Origin: Desulfatibacillum aliphaticivorans DSM 15576
Lineage (GTDB): Bacteria > Desulfobacterota > Desulfobacteria > Desulfobacterales > Desulfatibacillaceae
DNA: 64,000 nucleotides
Direction of reading: 5' to 3'
Assembly (NCBI RefSeq): GCF_000429905.1
Contig: NZ_AUCT01000027.1
Span: forward strand, 34,760 to 98,759
In this document: in pieces, positions 53,005 to 60,771 of the stretch
Layout: every line of letters begins with the position of its first letter
Position numbering within the stretch: position 1 is the stretch's first letter
Notes under the pieces: model-generated
Told to the model about the DNA's origin: nothing
What the model saw: only the letters and a program-made list of their open reading frames with translations
Databases searched by the model: none
Program-made: the position numbers and the translations under genes

Positions 53005-54222
53005 TCACTCATACCGCAACGCCTCAATGGGGTGCAGCCCGGCGGCTTTGCGTGCGGGGTAGAAGCCGAAGAACACGCCCACGCCAGCGGTGAAGGCCAC
53101 GGCCGTCAAGATCACTGCCAAATTGGTCACTACGGAGCATCCCAGGATTGCGCCCAGCCCAAAGGCCAGGCCCAGCCCCAGGACGATGCCGAACACCCCT
53201 CCGATCAGGCTCAGGATGATGGCTTCCACCAGAAACTGGGCCATGATGTCGCTGCCCCGGGCGCCCACGGCCATGCGAATGCCGATCTCCCGGGTGCGCT
53301 CCGTGACGGAAACCAGCATGATGTTCATGATGCCGATGCCGCCCACCAGCAGGGACACTCCGGCGATGGCGCTCAACAGCGCGGTCAAGGCGCCGGTCAT
53401 CTGGGAGGCCATGTTGATGATCTCCGTCTGGCTGCGGATGTTAAAATCGTCCTCCTCGCTGGCGCTCAATTTATGCTGAGCCCGGAGAATTTGGGTGATT
53501 TCCTTTTCCGCAGCGTCCATTTTTTCTTCGGAAACGGCGCTGGCCATGATCACCCGAAGGGTCTTGCCGTCTGACAGCCGGTATAAAGCAGTTGTGGACG
53601 GCGTAAAAATGACGTCGTCCTGGTCGTTGCCCATGGAGCTTTGGCCTTTTTCCGCCAATACGCCGATCACTTTAAACGGCACGTTCCGCACCCGGATTCT
53701 CGCCCCCAGGGGATCCCTGTCCCCGAAAAGCTCCTGCGCCACGGTCTGGCCCAGGACCGCCGCCTTGGCGCGGGTTTTCACGTCCCGCTCCGTAAAGAAC
53801 GTCCCGCTGGCGATTTCGTAATTCCGAATAGTAAGATAATCCGGCGACACCCCCTCCACGGAGGTGCTCCAGTTGGCGTTGCCCGCTATCACCTGCTCGG
53901 ACACGCGGATATTGGGGGAAACCGCCATCAGGGTGGTGGATTTTTCCCGCAGGGCCTTGACGTCGTCCATGGTGATGGTGGCCAGAGACCCCGATCCCAA
54001 GCGCACGCCGCCGCTCCGGCCAGCGCCGGAGTGGATCATGAGCAGGTTGGTTCCCATGGAGGAAATTTGCGCCTTGATGTCCTTTTGGGAGCCTTCGCCC
54101 AATGCCATGAGAGTGATGACCGATCCGACGCCGATGATGACGCCCAGCATGGTCAACAGGCTGCGCATCCGGTTTTTTAGAATGCTTTGGAGCGCGACTT
54201 TGATGAACTTAAACCATTTCAT
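53005..54222 (-). CDS. ABC transporter permease, MacB/FtsX type
   Basis: 405 residues from the Met that overlaps the ATPase stop by 4 bp (ATGA). An extended upstream frame start at 54288 lacks support. One N-terminal and three C-terminal membrane segments flank a large periplasmic region, with the conserved MacB core VGGIGIMNIMLVSVTERTREIG and IGIRMAVGARGSDI. In canonical MacB the ATPase is fused at the N-terminus; here it is a separate upstream gene. It acts with the adaptor and TolC-type channel encoded next to it, exporting macrolide-like or lipopeptide substrates. Confidence 0.92.
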   Translation of the reverse strand: MKWFKFIKVALQSILKNRMRSLLTMLGVIIGVGSVITLMALGEGSQKDIKAQISSMGTNLLMIHSGAGRSGGVRLGSGSLATITMDDVKALREKSTTLMAVSPNIRVSEQVIAGNANWSTSVEGVSPDYLTIRNYEIASGTFFTERDVKTRAKAAVLGQTVAQELFGDRDPLGARIRVRNVPFKVIGVLAEKGQSSMGNDQDDVIFTPSTTALYRLSDGKTLRVIMASAVSEEKMDAAEKEITQILRAQHKLSASEEDDFNIRSQTEIINMASQMTGALTALLSAIAGVSLLVGGIGIMNIMLVSVTERTREIGIRMAVGARGSDIMAQFLVEAIILSLIGGVFGIVLGLGLAFGLGAILGCSVVTNLAVILTAVAFTAGVGVFFGFYPARKAAGLHPIEALRYE

Positions 54223-54962
54223 GAAGCCGCCTCCCGGCTGTCCGGGGGCGCCGCAGCCTGGATTGGGGGCTTGCTCCCTACGTTCCAATCATCGCTGATA
54301 ACCCGGCCGTCCCGCATAACGATCACCCTCCGGGCGTGCTCGCCCACGTCCGCTTCGTGGGTGACCAGCACAATGGTGATTCCCTGCTGGTTGAGGTCCT
54401 TGAACAAGGTCAGGACGTCCAGGGTGGTCTTGGAGTCCAGGTTGCCCGTGGGCTCGTCCGCCAGGATGATGGCCGGGTCGTTCACCAGGGCCCGGGCGAT
54501 TGCCACGCGCTGCTGCTGGCCGCCGGAAAGCTGGCTGGGCTCGTGGCTCATGCGATTGGCCAGGCCCACCCTGTCCAGGGCTTCGGCCGCCAGTTTTTTG
54601 GGATTCAATCCTTTTTTATTGCGATTGTAAAACAGGGGTAGCTGCACGTTTTCCAAAGCGCTGGTCCGGGGTAGGAGGTTAAAGCCCTGGAAAACAAAAC
54701 CGATGCGCTGATTGCGGATGTCCGCCAGATGTTTTTTGTCCATGCCGCTCACATTTCGGCCTTCCAGAAGATACTCCCCGGAAGTCAGGGTGTCCAGGCA
54801 GCCGAAAATGTTCATGAGCGTGGACTTGCCGGAGCCTGAAGCGCCCATGACCGCGACAAAGTCCCCGGGCATGATGGACAGGGAGACCCCGTCCAGGGCG
54901 TGCACCTTCTCCCCGCCCAGGGTGAATATCTTTTGGGCGTCTTTAAGCAATATGGTTTCCAT
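54219..54962 (-). CDS. ABC transporter ATPase, MacB/LolD type
   Basis: 247 residues, standard for a LolD/MacB-type ATPase. Walker A GASGSGKST, signature LSGGQQQRVAIARAL, Walker B ILADEPTGNLD and the H-loop VLVTHEADV are all present. It hydrolyses ATP to drive the FtsX-type permease. It follows the adaptor by 54 bp and overlaps the permease by 4 bp. Confidence 0.95.
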   Translation of the reverse strand: METILLKDAQKIFTLGGEKVHALDGVSLSIMPGDFVAVMGASGSGKSTLMNIFGCLDTLTSGEYLLEGRNVSGMDKKHLADIRNQRIGFVFQGFNLLPRTSALENVQLPLFYNRNKKGLNPKKLAAEALDRVGLANRMSHEPSQLSGGQQQRVAIARALVNDPAIILADEPTGNLDSKTTLDVLTLFKDLNQQGITIVLVTHEADVGEHARRVIVMRDGRVISDDWNVGSKPPIQAAAPPDSREAAS

Positions 54963-55016
54963 TTTTAAATCCTTGCAATGGGTAATTCCAACATTTCCTT
55001 ACCGGTTCGCGGCCCT

Positions 55017-56225
55017 TTAGGGGCCGGGAGGCGGTCCGCCGCCGCCCGAGCGGCGGGACGGCCTGGGCATGAGCCTGGACAAGATGCTTTGCTTGGAGGC
55101 GCTTTGCTCCTTTTTTATCCCGGTGACGACCCTGTCGCCTTCCTGAATGGCGCCGGCCAAGACAACGGTGTTGGCCCCGTCGGTGATTCCCGTTTCCAGC
55201 GAAACCCGCCTGGGCATACTCCCGTTATTGGAGATCATCACGGCCGGACCGTCGCTGGCGCCGGCATCCGGTCCCGCCATTTCCGATTTTGCAAAGGACA
55301 AGGCTGAGTTGGGAACCAAAAGCTGGTCTTTGATTTGCTGGACGATAAATTCGATGGTGGCCGTCATGCCGGGCAGCAGCGTGCCGGTTTCGTTGGGCGC
55401 CTCAATCACCACGGTATAGGTGACCACGTTGGAAACCACTTCCGGGTTCAGGCGGATTTGCAGGACCACGCCCGTGAATTCGTCGTCCGGATAGGCCTGG
55501 ACCGTAAAGCGCACGGGCATGCCTTCGCGAATCTGGCCTATGTCGCTTTCATCCACGGCCGCTTCGATCTGCATGTCGGAAAGGTCCTCAGCAATCAAAA
55601 ACAGGGTCGGCGTGCTGTAACTGGCCGCCACGGTCTGCCCTTCCTCGATGGCCCTCTCTATGACCGTGCCGTCAATGGGGGATTTGATGACCGCATTGCG
55701 TAGATTGGTTTTGGCGGTGTCCAGGGCGGCCTGGGAGGAGAGCACGGAGGCCGCAGCCGTTTCTTTTTCCGTCTCGTAAGTCAAGAACTCCTGGGCCGAC
55801 AGATGGCCTTTCTCAAACAAGGGCTTGTTGCGGTCGTACTCCGCCTTGGCCTGCCTGAGCTTGGCCTTGGCCTGGGCCAGGGCCGCATCCGCCTGCTTGA
55901 TGGACGCTTCAAACAGGGACGTGTCCATTTCGGCCAGGATTTGCCCCTTTGTCACTTTGTCGTTATAGTCCGCCAAAACCCGGTCTATGGTTCCTGAAAC
56001 CTGGGTGCCCACTTCCACTGTGCCCACGGCCGCCAGGGTTCCTGTGCTGGAAACCAGGGTTTCCACGGCGCCTTTATTCACCATAGCGGTTTGGAAGGGA
56101 GACCTTTCCTGCGAAGGAGGTTTAGGCGCGCTCAGGAAATTGCGCGCTGCAAACACAATGAAAGCCGCTCCGCAAACCATCAGCAGAACCCTCAATATTT
56201 TCCATATCCATTTTAAAAACGTCAT
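55017..56225 (-). CDS. Periplasmic adaptor, MacA/HlyD family
   Basis: 402 residues. An N-terminal membrane anchor (IWKILRVLLMVCGAAFIVFAA) leads to a lipoyl half (LVSSTGTLAAVGTVEVGTQVSG), a coiled-coil hairpin (~95-170) and a beta-barrel region (VRFTVQAYPDDEFTGVVLQI). The C-terminus is proline/glycine-rich and basic (SRRSGGGGPPPGP). It bridges the permease complex and the TolC-type channel. First Met follows the TolC-like gene by 2 bp. Confidence 0.92.
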   Translation of the reverse strand: MTFLKWIWKILRVLLMVCGAAFIVFAARNFLSAPKPPSQERSPFQTAMVNKGAVETLVSSTGTLAAVGTVEVGTQVSGTIDRVLADYNDKVTKGQILAEMDTSLFEASIKQADAALAQAKAKLRQAKAEYDRNKPLFEKGHLSAQEFLTYETEKETAAASVLSSQAALDTAKTNLRNAVIKSPIDGTVIERAIEEGQTVAASYSTPTLFLIAEDLSDMQIEAAVDESDIGQIREGMPVRFTVQAYPDDEFTGVVLQIRLNPEVVSNVVTYTVVIEAPNETGTLLPGMTATIEFIVQQIKDQLLVPNSALSFAKSEMAGPDAGASDGPAVMISNNGSMPRRVSLETGITDGANTVVLAGAIQEGDRVVTGIKKEQSASKQSILSRLMPRPSRRSGGGGPPPGP

Positions 56226-56227
56226 TA

Positions 56228-57574
56228 CTAATCCTCCGCGGACATATCTTTGGCGTCCAGGGTCCCGGAGTAGAACGCCAGGGCCATGGCTTGAATCCGC
56301 AAGTTGACTTCCGCTTCAATCTGGTCGTATTGGGCCTCCACAAAGGTCGTGCGGGCCTGGGTGAGTTCCGTCAGGGTGGATGCGCCGACCGTATAGCGTT
56401 GTGAGCTGGAATCCAGGGCCTGGGTTGCGTATTCCAATTGATCGCGGGTGACCTGAACCTTTTTTTCGGCCGTCTGATAGTCGGCGACAGCTTGGCCGAC
56501 TTCCACTTCCACCTGCCTTTTGATCTTTTCCAGCGCCAACTCCGCATTGTTCAGACTGATGCGGGCTTTGGCCACGTTGTTTCTGGTGATGTTTCGGTCA
56601 AAGATGGGAATGCTCAAGGACAAGCCCACGCGGGCGTCCATGCTTTGATCCCAGAACTGATCCTCAAAGCCTAAGTCGCTGCCGCTGGAATAATTCGTGC
56701 CCACTTCGCCGGTCAGATCCAGGCTGGGCAGAAATCCTGCCCTGTTTTCCCTGATCGAGGCCTGGGCCGCGGAAATGGTTTCGTTTTGGGTCTGGATGTC
56801 GGGCCGCTGGGCCAGAGCCTGGTTCAGGGCCTCCTCCGTAGTGACGCCGGTCGGCAGCAGATCCCGGCTCAGGCTGGGGGGGGCGATTTCAAAGTTCGCG
56901 CTTGCCGGCATGCCAATGGCCTCCATCAACTGGATTTTGTTGACCGAGTAATCCCTTTGGGCGGTGAGCAAGTCCAACTGGGCGGAGGAGGTTTGGGCCT
57001 TTTGCTGGTACAGGTCGGTCACGGGTTTGCTGCCGGCGTCGTAAAAGGCCTGGATTTCATCCAACTGCCGGGCGTTATCCTCCAGGTTGTTTTCCGCAAC
57101 CTTGATTTTTTCCCGGGCCGTATACGCCTGGAAGAAGGCTTCCATGGTATTGTAAATCACGCTTTGCATGGTTCTGTTCCGGGTGTTTTCCTCGGCGGAC
57201 AGGGAATACCTGGATTTCTCCAGGGACGCCTGATCCCCGTACCCGTTGAACAAATTCAGATTCGTGGATATGGCGGCGTTCAAGGATTGAAACGTGTCGT
57301 CCTCCGTGGAGTCCGTCCGGTCCGCACTGGCGGACCAGGAAGAACTGGCCGACAAGCTGGGCAGGAAGTCGTCCTTGTCCTGTTTGACCGTGATCTCCGC
57401 ACTTTTTACGCTGTTTTGCGCCATGCGCAGATCCTGGTTATGCTCCAAGGCAAGAGCCACCGCTTTTTTCAGGGTCAAAGGCTCGGCATCCTGGGCGAAG
57501 GCCGGGGCCAGGCATAGAACCAGCGCCGCCGTCACAGCCAAAATGCGCCCAATTTTTCCGTTTAGATGTATCAT
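56228..57574 (-). CDS. TolC-family outer-membrane channel
   Basis: 448 residues. A cleavable signal peptide (LAVTAALVLCLAPAFA-QDAE) without a lipobox, then two repeats of the outer-membrane efflux family (AVALALEHNQDLRMAQNSV; RPDIQTQNETISAAQASIRENRAGFLPSL). First gene of the four-gene export operon (TolC-MacA-ATPase-permease). Its promoter should lie in the 57575-57966 region. Confidence 0.92.
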   Translation of the reverse strand: MIHLNGKIGRILAVTAALVLCLAPAFAQDAEPLTLKKAVALALEHNQDLRMAQNSVKSAEITVKQDKDDFLPSLSASSSWSASADRTDSTEDDTFQSLNAAISTNLNLFNGYGDQASLEKSRYSLSAEENTRNRTMQSVIYNTMEAFFQAYTAREKIKVAENNLEDNARQLDEIQAFYDAGSKPVTDLYQQKAQTSSAQLDLLTAQRDYSVNKIQLMEAIGMPASANFEIAPPSLSRDLLPTGVTTEEALNQALAQRPDIQTQNETISAAQASIRENRAGFLPSLDLTGEVGTNYSSGSDLGFEDQFWDQSMDARVGLSLSIPIFDRNITRNNVAKARISLNNAELALEKIKRQVEVEVGQAVADYQTAEKKVQVTRDQLEYATQALDSSSQRYTVGASTLTELTQARTTFVEAQYDQIEAEVNLRIQAMALAFYSGTLDAKDMSAED

Positions 57575-57966
57575 TTAAAAACTCCTGAAACCAGGTTCGC
57601 TTCCGGGCGCCCATGTTTGGTCGGCTTTCCCGTTTTGGGGTTGATAACGCCTAACCATGGAAAATTTCACTTTCTCCATTAACCCGCGTCAATTTAGTAG
57701 ACGATGAATCGGCCCGGAAAGTCGACAAAAATCCTATAGTACAGTCGCAGGTGCGGACAAAAAGGTCACATTTTGATGGGCGGGATTCTAAAAGGAAGAT
57801 TGGCCCCAGTTTCGAGGAGTGCGTCATGATGATTGCATAAAAGCCGCAATCATCCCGCCGCACCCTCCACGGGGATGACGAAGAGAGGCGGCGTAAACAG
57901 GAAGTGGATTCTTGTGGATTTTTTGGTTTGCGGCATGCGTCGCCCAATGCCTATGAGCAACTGAAT
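57575..57966. other. Intergenic region upstream of the MacAB-TolC operon
   Basis: 392 bp, no gene. It contains the repeat at 57843-57888 and presumably the operon promoter; no confident -10/-35 pair was found. Confidence 0.5.
57843..57888. repeat. Interspersed repeat (copy shared with 44924-44970)
   Basis: Same orientation as the copy at 44924, with a few substitutions. A non-coding interspersed repeat of about 46 bp. Confidence 0.65.
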
Positions 57967-58698
57967 TTAAAAAAGATGCTCCCTATACCAATCCACCGAT
58001 TCTTCAATGAAAATGCCCTGGTCGCGGGAGCTGGACATGCGGTGATCTCCGTTTTTGAACAGGCGCAGCTTCTTGGGCTCCTGGCACATGGCGTGCAAGG
58101 CAAGGGCGTGGGCCACGGGCACGGTTTCGTCCTGATTGCCGTGAAAAATCAAAATCTTGGATATGGGAAGCTCTTCGTCCTTCGCCAGCACGGGGTTTTC
58201 CTCGTAAAAGGCCTTGCTCAACAATTGGTCCTGGTTGGCCTTCTTTAACACATCGATGACTGACGAAAAATCCATGGGCGCGGCATTGACCACCATGCAG
58301 TCCACGGAATTTTGCAAGGCCGTCTTTAAGCAGACCGCGCCGCCCATGCTGGATCCGAACAGGCCCATTCTTTTTTTCAGGCCGATTTTGTTTTTGACGA
58401 AATCCATGGCCGCCATGAGGTCCCGGCATCGATTGGCCAGGGTGGTTTCCTGTTTGAAGTTTCCCTGGCTGCCTCCGCATCCCCGGTGGTCTATCCTAAG
58501 AAAGGCTGCGCCGTTCTTGCATAAAGCCCGCGCCAGAGCCGTCTGCTTGGGCGACTGGCGATCAGCGAAAAGACCGTGACAACCTATGATGACAGGCGGA
58601 TTGGCGGCGCCGGGATCGTGAAAAGTTCCCTGGAGCAAAAGTCCGTCCACGTGAAAGTGAACAATTTTCTCGTTTTCTCGCAAGTCTTCTTGTGCCAT
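57967..58698 (-). CDS. Alpha/beta hydrolase
   Basis: 243 residues. Conserved features: CHGLFADRQSPKQ near the start (oxyanion loop), LRIDHRGCGGSQG, the nucleophile elbow FGSSMGGAV (Ser ~120), FHGNQDETVP (acid) and FKNGDHRMSS (His). No signal or membrane segment, so it is cytoplasmic. ATG start with AAAGGAG ~4-5 bp before. It may be an esterase or thioesterase of the YbbA/ Yju-like kind; the natural substrate is unknown. Divergent from the rRNA methyltransferase gene across ~105 bp. Confidence 0.9.
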   Translation of the reverse strand: MAQEDLRENEKIVHFHVDGLLLQGTFHDPGAANPPVIIGCHGLFADRQSPKQTALARALCKNGAAFLRIDHRGCGGSQGNFKQETTLANRCRDLMAAMDFVKNKIGLKKRMGLFGSSMGGAVCLKTALQNSVDCMVVNAAPMDFSSVIDVLKKANQDQLLSKAFYEENPVLAKDEELPISKILIFHGNQDETVPVAHALALHAMCQEPKKLRLFKNGDHRMSSSRDQGIFIEESVDWYREHLF

Positions 58699-58803
58699 AA
58701 TACTCCTTTTGTCCGGGGAGGCCGTTTATCCGGGCGGCTTACGCCCATCCTCCCCTAAGTTTTCAATAAATCAGGAAATATGCCACATGCCGCGGAGGCG
58801 AAT

Positions 58804-60195
58804 ATGTCAGTTAAAAAGGGTCAGATACTGGACCTTAGCATAGAAAAGACAATTTTTGGAGGCCAAGGATTATGCCGCGTGGACGGCTTGGCCGTCTTTG
58901 TGGAGAAAACGGCCCCCGGCGATAAGGTAAAAGCCCGGATTATCCGCAAGAAAAAGAGCTTCGCCCTGGCCCGGGTGGAGGAAATCCTGGAGCCCTCGCC
59001 CGTCCGCGTTCAGGCCCCTTGCCCGTACAGCGGCATGTGCGGCGGCTGCAAGTGGCAGTTCATCGACTACAAAAAGCAGCTTGAATATAAGGGCGAGCAG
59101 GTTGCCGAATCCCTGCATCATATCGGCGGGCTGGAAAACGTCCCCGTACATCCGACCATGGGGTCGGAGTTGATATACGGATACCGAAATAAGATGGAAT
59201 TCTCCTGCTCCGACCACCGGTGGCTGCTTCCTGATGAAATCGCTTTGGAAGAGGAAGTGGACCGCAGCTTCGCCTTGGGGCTGCACGTTCCCGGAACCTT
59301 TCACAAGGTCATGGACATTGAAAAATGCCTGCTGCAGACCGATGACGCCAATGACATCCTGCAGGCGGTTCACGCCTATATGAAAGATTCGCCCTTGCCG
59401 GCTTACGGCTTGAAAAGCCACGAAGGATTCTGGCGCTTTGCGGTCATCCGCCATTCCGTGGCCCGGGACGAGTACCTGATTAATATCGTCACTTCCTGGG
59501 AGGAACTCCCGGCGGTCCAGCCCTTGGCCGATGCGTTGGCCGAAAAATTTCCCAAGATAACGGCAATCGTCAACAACATCACGGATCGCAAGTCCGGCGT
59601 GGCCGTGGGCGACAAGGAAATTTGCCTGAAGGGTCTGGATTACGTTATGGACAGCATCGGCCCCTGGGAATACAAGGTTTCGGCCAATTCATTCTTCCAG
59701 ACAAACACCCGCCAGGCCAAAAATTTGTATCAGACCATGGAGGATTACGCAGACCTGAAAGGCGGCGAAAGAGTCCTGGACCTGTACAGCGGCGCCGGCG
59801 CCATCCCCATTTGGCTGTCCCCCAAGGCGGGCGAAGTGCTTGGCATTGAAATCGTGGAAGTGGCCGTCGCCGACGCCAGGGACAATTGCGAACGCAACAA
59901 GGTGAACAACTGCACGTTTTTGGTAGGCGACATCCTGGAGACTTTGGACGAAGTGGCGCACAAGCCCGACGTGCTGGTGATCGATCCGCCCAGGTCGGGC
60001 ATGCACGGAAAGGTGGTCAAAAAGGTGTTGGCCATGGCCCCGCCCAAGATGGTTTACATCTCATGCAACCCCACCACCCTGGCCCGGGACCTGGAATTGC
60101 TGTCCGAGACCTATTCCGTGGAGGAAGTCCAGCCTATCGATATGTTCCCCCACACCCACCATATCGAGGCCGTGGCGAGGCTGGTGAAAAAATAA
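58804..60195 (+). CDS. rlmD: 23S rRNA (uracil) C5-methyltransferase, RlmD/TrmA family
   Basis: 463 residues from the ATG preceded by GGAGG at 5-6 bp (an earlier ATG at 58780 lacks one). N-terminal TRAM domain (KKGQILDLSIEKTIFGGQGL), a [4Fe-4S]-type CPYSGMCGGCKWQ cluster, then the SAM domain (FQTNTRQAK; LDLYSGAGAIPIWL), DPPRSGM and the catalytic nucleophile region YISCNPTTL. It methylates a uridine in 23S rRNA or tRNA using S-adenosylmethionine; assignment to RlmD rather than RlmC/TrmA is by the Cys cluster and length. It is followed by a bidirectional terminator. Confidence 0.9.
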   Translation: MSVKKGQILDLSIEKTIFGGQGLCRVDGLAVFVEKTAPGDKVKARIIRKKKSFALARVEEILEPSPVRVQAPCPYSGMCGGCKWQFIDYKKQLEYKGEQVAESLHHIGGLENVPVHPTMGSELIYGYRNKMEFSCSDHRWLLPDEIALEEEVDRSFALGLHVPGTFHKVMDIEKCLLQTDDANDILQAVHAYMKDSPLPAYGLKSHEGFWRFAVIRHSVARDEYLINIVTSWEELPAVQPLADALAEKFPKITAIVNNITDRKSGVAVGDKEICLKGLDYVMDSIGPWEYKVSANSFFQTNTRQAKNLYQTMEDYADLKGGERVLDLYSGAGAIPIWLSPKAGEVLGIEIVEVAVADARDNCERNKVNNCTFLVGDILETLDEVAHKPDVLVIDPPRSGMHGKVVKKVLAMAPPKMVYISCNPTTLARDLELLSETYSVEEVQPIDMFPHTHHIEAVARLVKK

Positions 60196-60230
60196 AAAGC
60201 CGGACGCCTTTTTCCGGGGCGTCCGGCTTT
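60196..60230. terminator. Bidirectional rho-independent terminator
   Basis: AAAGCCGGACGCC / GGCGTCCGGCTTT is a 13-bp perfect stem with a 9-nt loop; A- and T-runs flank it. It terminates the methyltransferase gene and the opposing small gene. Confidence 0.9.
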
Positions 60231-60254
60231 ACATTCATAACATGGAATTCGAAG

Positions 60255-60566
60255 CTATCCTGGAACCGAAACGGGAGCTGCCTTGCCTATGTACTCCATG
60301 GTTTCTTCGTACTTTGAACGAACGTCCGTGGCGCCCTTTTCGATATCCTGCTTCAACCCGGACCAGTCGGAAGGGCATTCATGGTTCAGTGAATTCACCT
60401 TGTCTTCCAGTTCCGTCATAATGATGCGAATGTCCTCAATATTGGGCAGCACTTTTTCTCTTTCGGGCGTGCCCAGTTTATCTACCTTGGACATAGCGTC
60501 CCACATTTTGGCCTTCCATGCCGTCAGTTCCGCACTCATTCCATTGCAAAAGTCTTTTACGTCCAT
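60255..60566 (-). CDS. Small coiled-coil protein of unknown function
   Basis: 103 residues with a very strong ribosome site (AAAGGAGG then ATG at good distance). It is mostly charged helix with regular heptads (MTELEDKVNSL; LKQDIEKGATDVRSKYEETMEYI) and two cysteines at about positions 7 and 64. No membrane segment or known domain. It lies downstream of the glycyl radical enzyme gene, 205 bp away on the same strand, so co-regulation is possible. Codon use and the Shine-Dalgarno site support a real, well-translated gene. Confidence 0.75.
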   Translation of the reverse strand: MDVKDFCNGMSAELTAWKAKMWDAMSKVDKLGTPEREKVLPNIEDIRIIMTELEDKVNSLNHECPSDWSGLKQDIEKGATDVRSKYEETMEYIGKAAPVSVPG

Positions 60567-60771
60567 TTCTACCTCCTTTGGGGGGAAGGTTGAATGCCTT
60601 CGGCTGAAAATGGCGAAGCCTCAATGCAAGCGCCCATTTTAGCCGTCATCAACCTGATTCATGGGTAAAACCTGACGTCAACAGACTAAAAAAAATAAGT
60701 ATTACGATTCCAAAATAATGCGGCCGTCCATCCCTGTCAATTTTTTTGCTCTACATTATCAAAACAAACAT

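Noticed and set aside
54223..54288. Extended start of the MacB-like permease at 54288
   Set aside because: The first 22 residues would lie inside the ATPase gene; the Met at 54222 overlaps the ATPase stop by ATGA, the usual coupling.
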